Source: Actinomycetes bacterium (GTDB lineage Bacteria > Actinomycetota > Actinomycetes > Actinomycetales > Cellulomonadaceae). From it: a stretch of DNA of 5,645 nt. Positions 4,791 through 5,645 of the stretch are shown piece after piece. Position numbers and translations under genes: made by a program. The notes under the pieces were generated by a model that saw only the letters and a list, made by a program, of their open reading frames with translations, searched no databases and was not told where the DNA came from. The stretch is from the NCBI GenBank assembly GCA_023401045.1, contig JAEXEM010000316.1, positions 1-5,645 on the forward strand, in the 5' to 3' direction. Within the stretch, counting starts at the first letter, position 1, and each line of letters begins with the position of its first letter.

Positions 4791-5645
4791 ATGACGTCCG
4801 AGGCACACGAGCTCGACCCCGACAACCCGTTCGCCGCACCGTCGGCGCAGCCCTACGGGCTGCCGGACTTCGCGGCCGTGCGCGACGAGGACTACCTTCC
4901 CGCGGTGCTCGCGGGCATGGCCCAGCAGCGGGTGGAGGTCGAGGCCGTCGTCACCGACACGGCGGAGCCGACGGTGGAGAACACCCTCGAGGCGCTCGAG
5001 CGATCCGGCCGGCTGCTCGACCGGGCGCTCTCGGCGTTCTACGTCCGGTACGGGGCGGACTCGACGCCGGCCCTGCAGGACGTCGAGGCCGAGATCGCGC
5101 CGCTGCTCGCGGCGCACTCGGACGCGATCTGGCTCGACGGGCGTCTCCACGCCCGCGTCGAGGCGCTCGCGTCGCGGGTCGAGGCGGAGGGCGTCTCCCT
5201 CACCCCGGACACGGCCTGGCTGCTGCACCGCACCCGCACCCGGTTCGCCCGTGCGGGCGTCGGCCTCGACGACGCCGCGAAGGACCGGCTGCGCGCCCTC
5301 AACGCCGAGCTCACCTCGCTCGAGGCGACGTTCGGCCGCAAGCTGCTCGCGGGGGCCAACGCGGCCGCCGTGCTCGTCACCGACGAGGCCGAGCTCGACG
5401 GCCTTCCCGAGGACGCACGGGCCTCGGCGGCCCGGGCCGCGGCCGAGCGCGGCCACGAGGGCGCCTGGCTCCTCGAGCTCCAGCTCCCGACGCAGCAGTC
5501 GGTGCTCGCCCAGCTGCGCGACCGCGGGCTGCGCGAGCGCGTCATGACGGCGTCCCTCACGCGCGGGGCGACCGGTGACGAGAACGACACGCGTGAGACC
5601 CTGCTCGCGATCGTGCGGCTGCGGGCCGAGCGTGCCCGGCTGCTC
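4791..5645 (+). CDS. dcp: M3-family peptidyl-dipeptidase (Dcp type), N-terminal part
   Basis: Zinc metallopeptidase of the M3 family; Dcp removes dipeptides from the C-terminus of short peptides, oligopeptidase A-like members cut internally. Only the first 285 codons are in the window; E. coli Dcp has about 680 residues, and the HEFGH zinc site, expected well beyond residue 400, lies outside, so activity cannot be judged. Similarity to E. coli Dcp is plain along the helical N-terminal domain: NPF near residue 12, Y-PAVLAGMAQQRVE, ENTLEALERSGRLLDR, WLLHRTRTRFARAG, RKLLAGAN and the NDTRETLLAIVRLRAER segment at the edge. No signal peptide is seen, so it is cytoplasmic and probably recycles peptides left by proteases. 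The ATG at 4791 is set by this similarity and the leaderless-type promoter. It lies 86 bases after ald, probably a separate transcript. Confidence 0.93.
   Translation, partial: MTSEAHELDPDNPFAAPSAQPYGLPDFAAVRDEDYLPAVLAGMAQQRVEVEAVVTDTAEPTVENTLEALERSGRLLDRALSAFYVRYGADSTPALQDVEAEIAPLLAAHSDAIWLDGRLHARVEALASRVEAEGVSLTPDTAWLLHRTRTRFARAGVGLDDAAKDRLRALNAELTSLEATFGRKLLAGANAAAVLVTDEAELDGLPEDARASAARAAAERGHEGAWLLELQLPTQQSVLAQLRDRGLRERVMTASLTRGATGDENDTRETLLAIVRLRAERARLL

Noticed and set aside
4728..5456. Long - strand open frame opposite dcp
   Set aside because: Translation is Arg/Gly/Val-rich without recognisable domains, antisense to a clear M3 peptidase.

Overview
The window is very GC-rich and densely coded, with strong G/C preference at third codon positions and several GTG starts. 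ClpP proteins of the ClpP1 and ClpP2 actinobacterial types, an ald/aldR-type divergent pair and short-form fructosamine kinase all point to a high-GC actinobacterium. A Cellulomonas-like member of the Micrococcales is my guess, but that is inference. I see no tRNA, rRNA, CRISPR array, insertion sequence or other mobile element, and no gene-free stretch longer than about 150 bases.

Left part (1-1275): the last 16 codons of a + strand gene converge on a two-gene clpP operon on the - strand. The promoter-proximal gene (667-1275) resembles actinobacterial ClpP1 and the distal gene (71-670) resembles ClpP2. They overlap by GTGA. Both keep a correctly spaced Ser-His-Asp triad, and neither has clpX or tig beside it in this window. 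They look like an accessory clpP3-clpP4-type operon. A 38-bp interrupted palindrome (1313-1350) lies just upstream of a candidate leaderless promoter. It parses into two abutting sites like those bound by PopR, the Streptomyces activator of clpP3 clpP4. The convergent partial gene ends in Ala-Ala, as PopR does, so it could be the end of that regulator.

Middle part (1374-3488, all - strand): an alpha/beta hydrolase of unknown substrate with an uncertain start codon, then a two-gene operon read from 3488 leftwards. That operon holds an Lrp/AsnC-family regulator overlapped by GTGA with a fructosamine-kinase-family protein, and a hairpin follows directly after the kinase stop codon.

Right part (3592-5645, + strand): ald, encoding alanine dehydrogenase, is divergent from the Lrp-type gene, the layout known for mycobacterial aldR-ald. 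Next comes the N-terminal 285 codons of an M3 peptidyl-dipeptidase (Dcp type), cut by the window edge. Alanine would be sensed by the regulator and converted to pyruvate plus ammonia by Ald; Dcp would release dipeptides that feed the amino-acid pool.

Three genes (clpP1-like, aldR-like, dcp) share one start architecture: a hexamer of form nACGnT, exactly six bases, then ATG, with no Shine-Dalgarno. This suggests leaderless mRNAs. ald, in contrast, has a clear GGAGG seven bases before its ATG.
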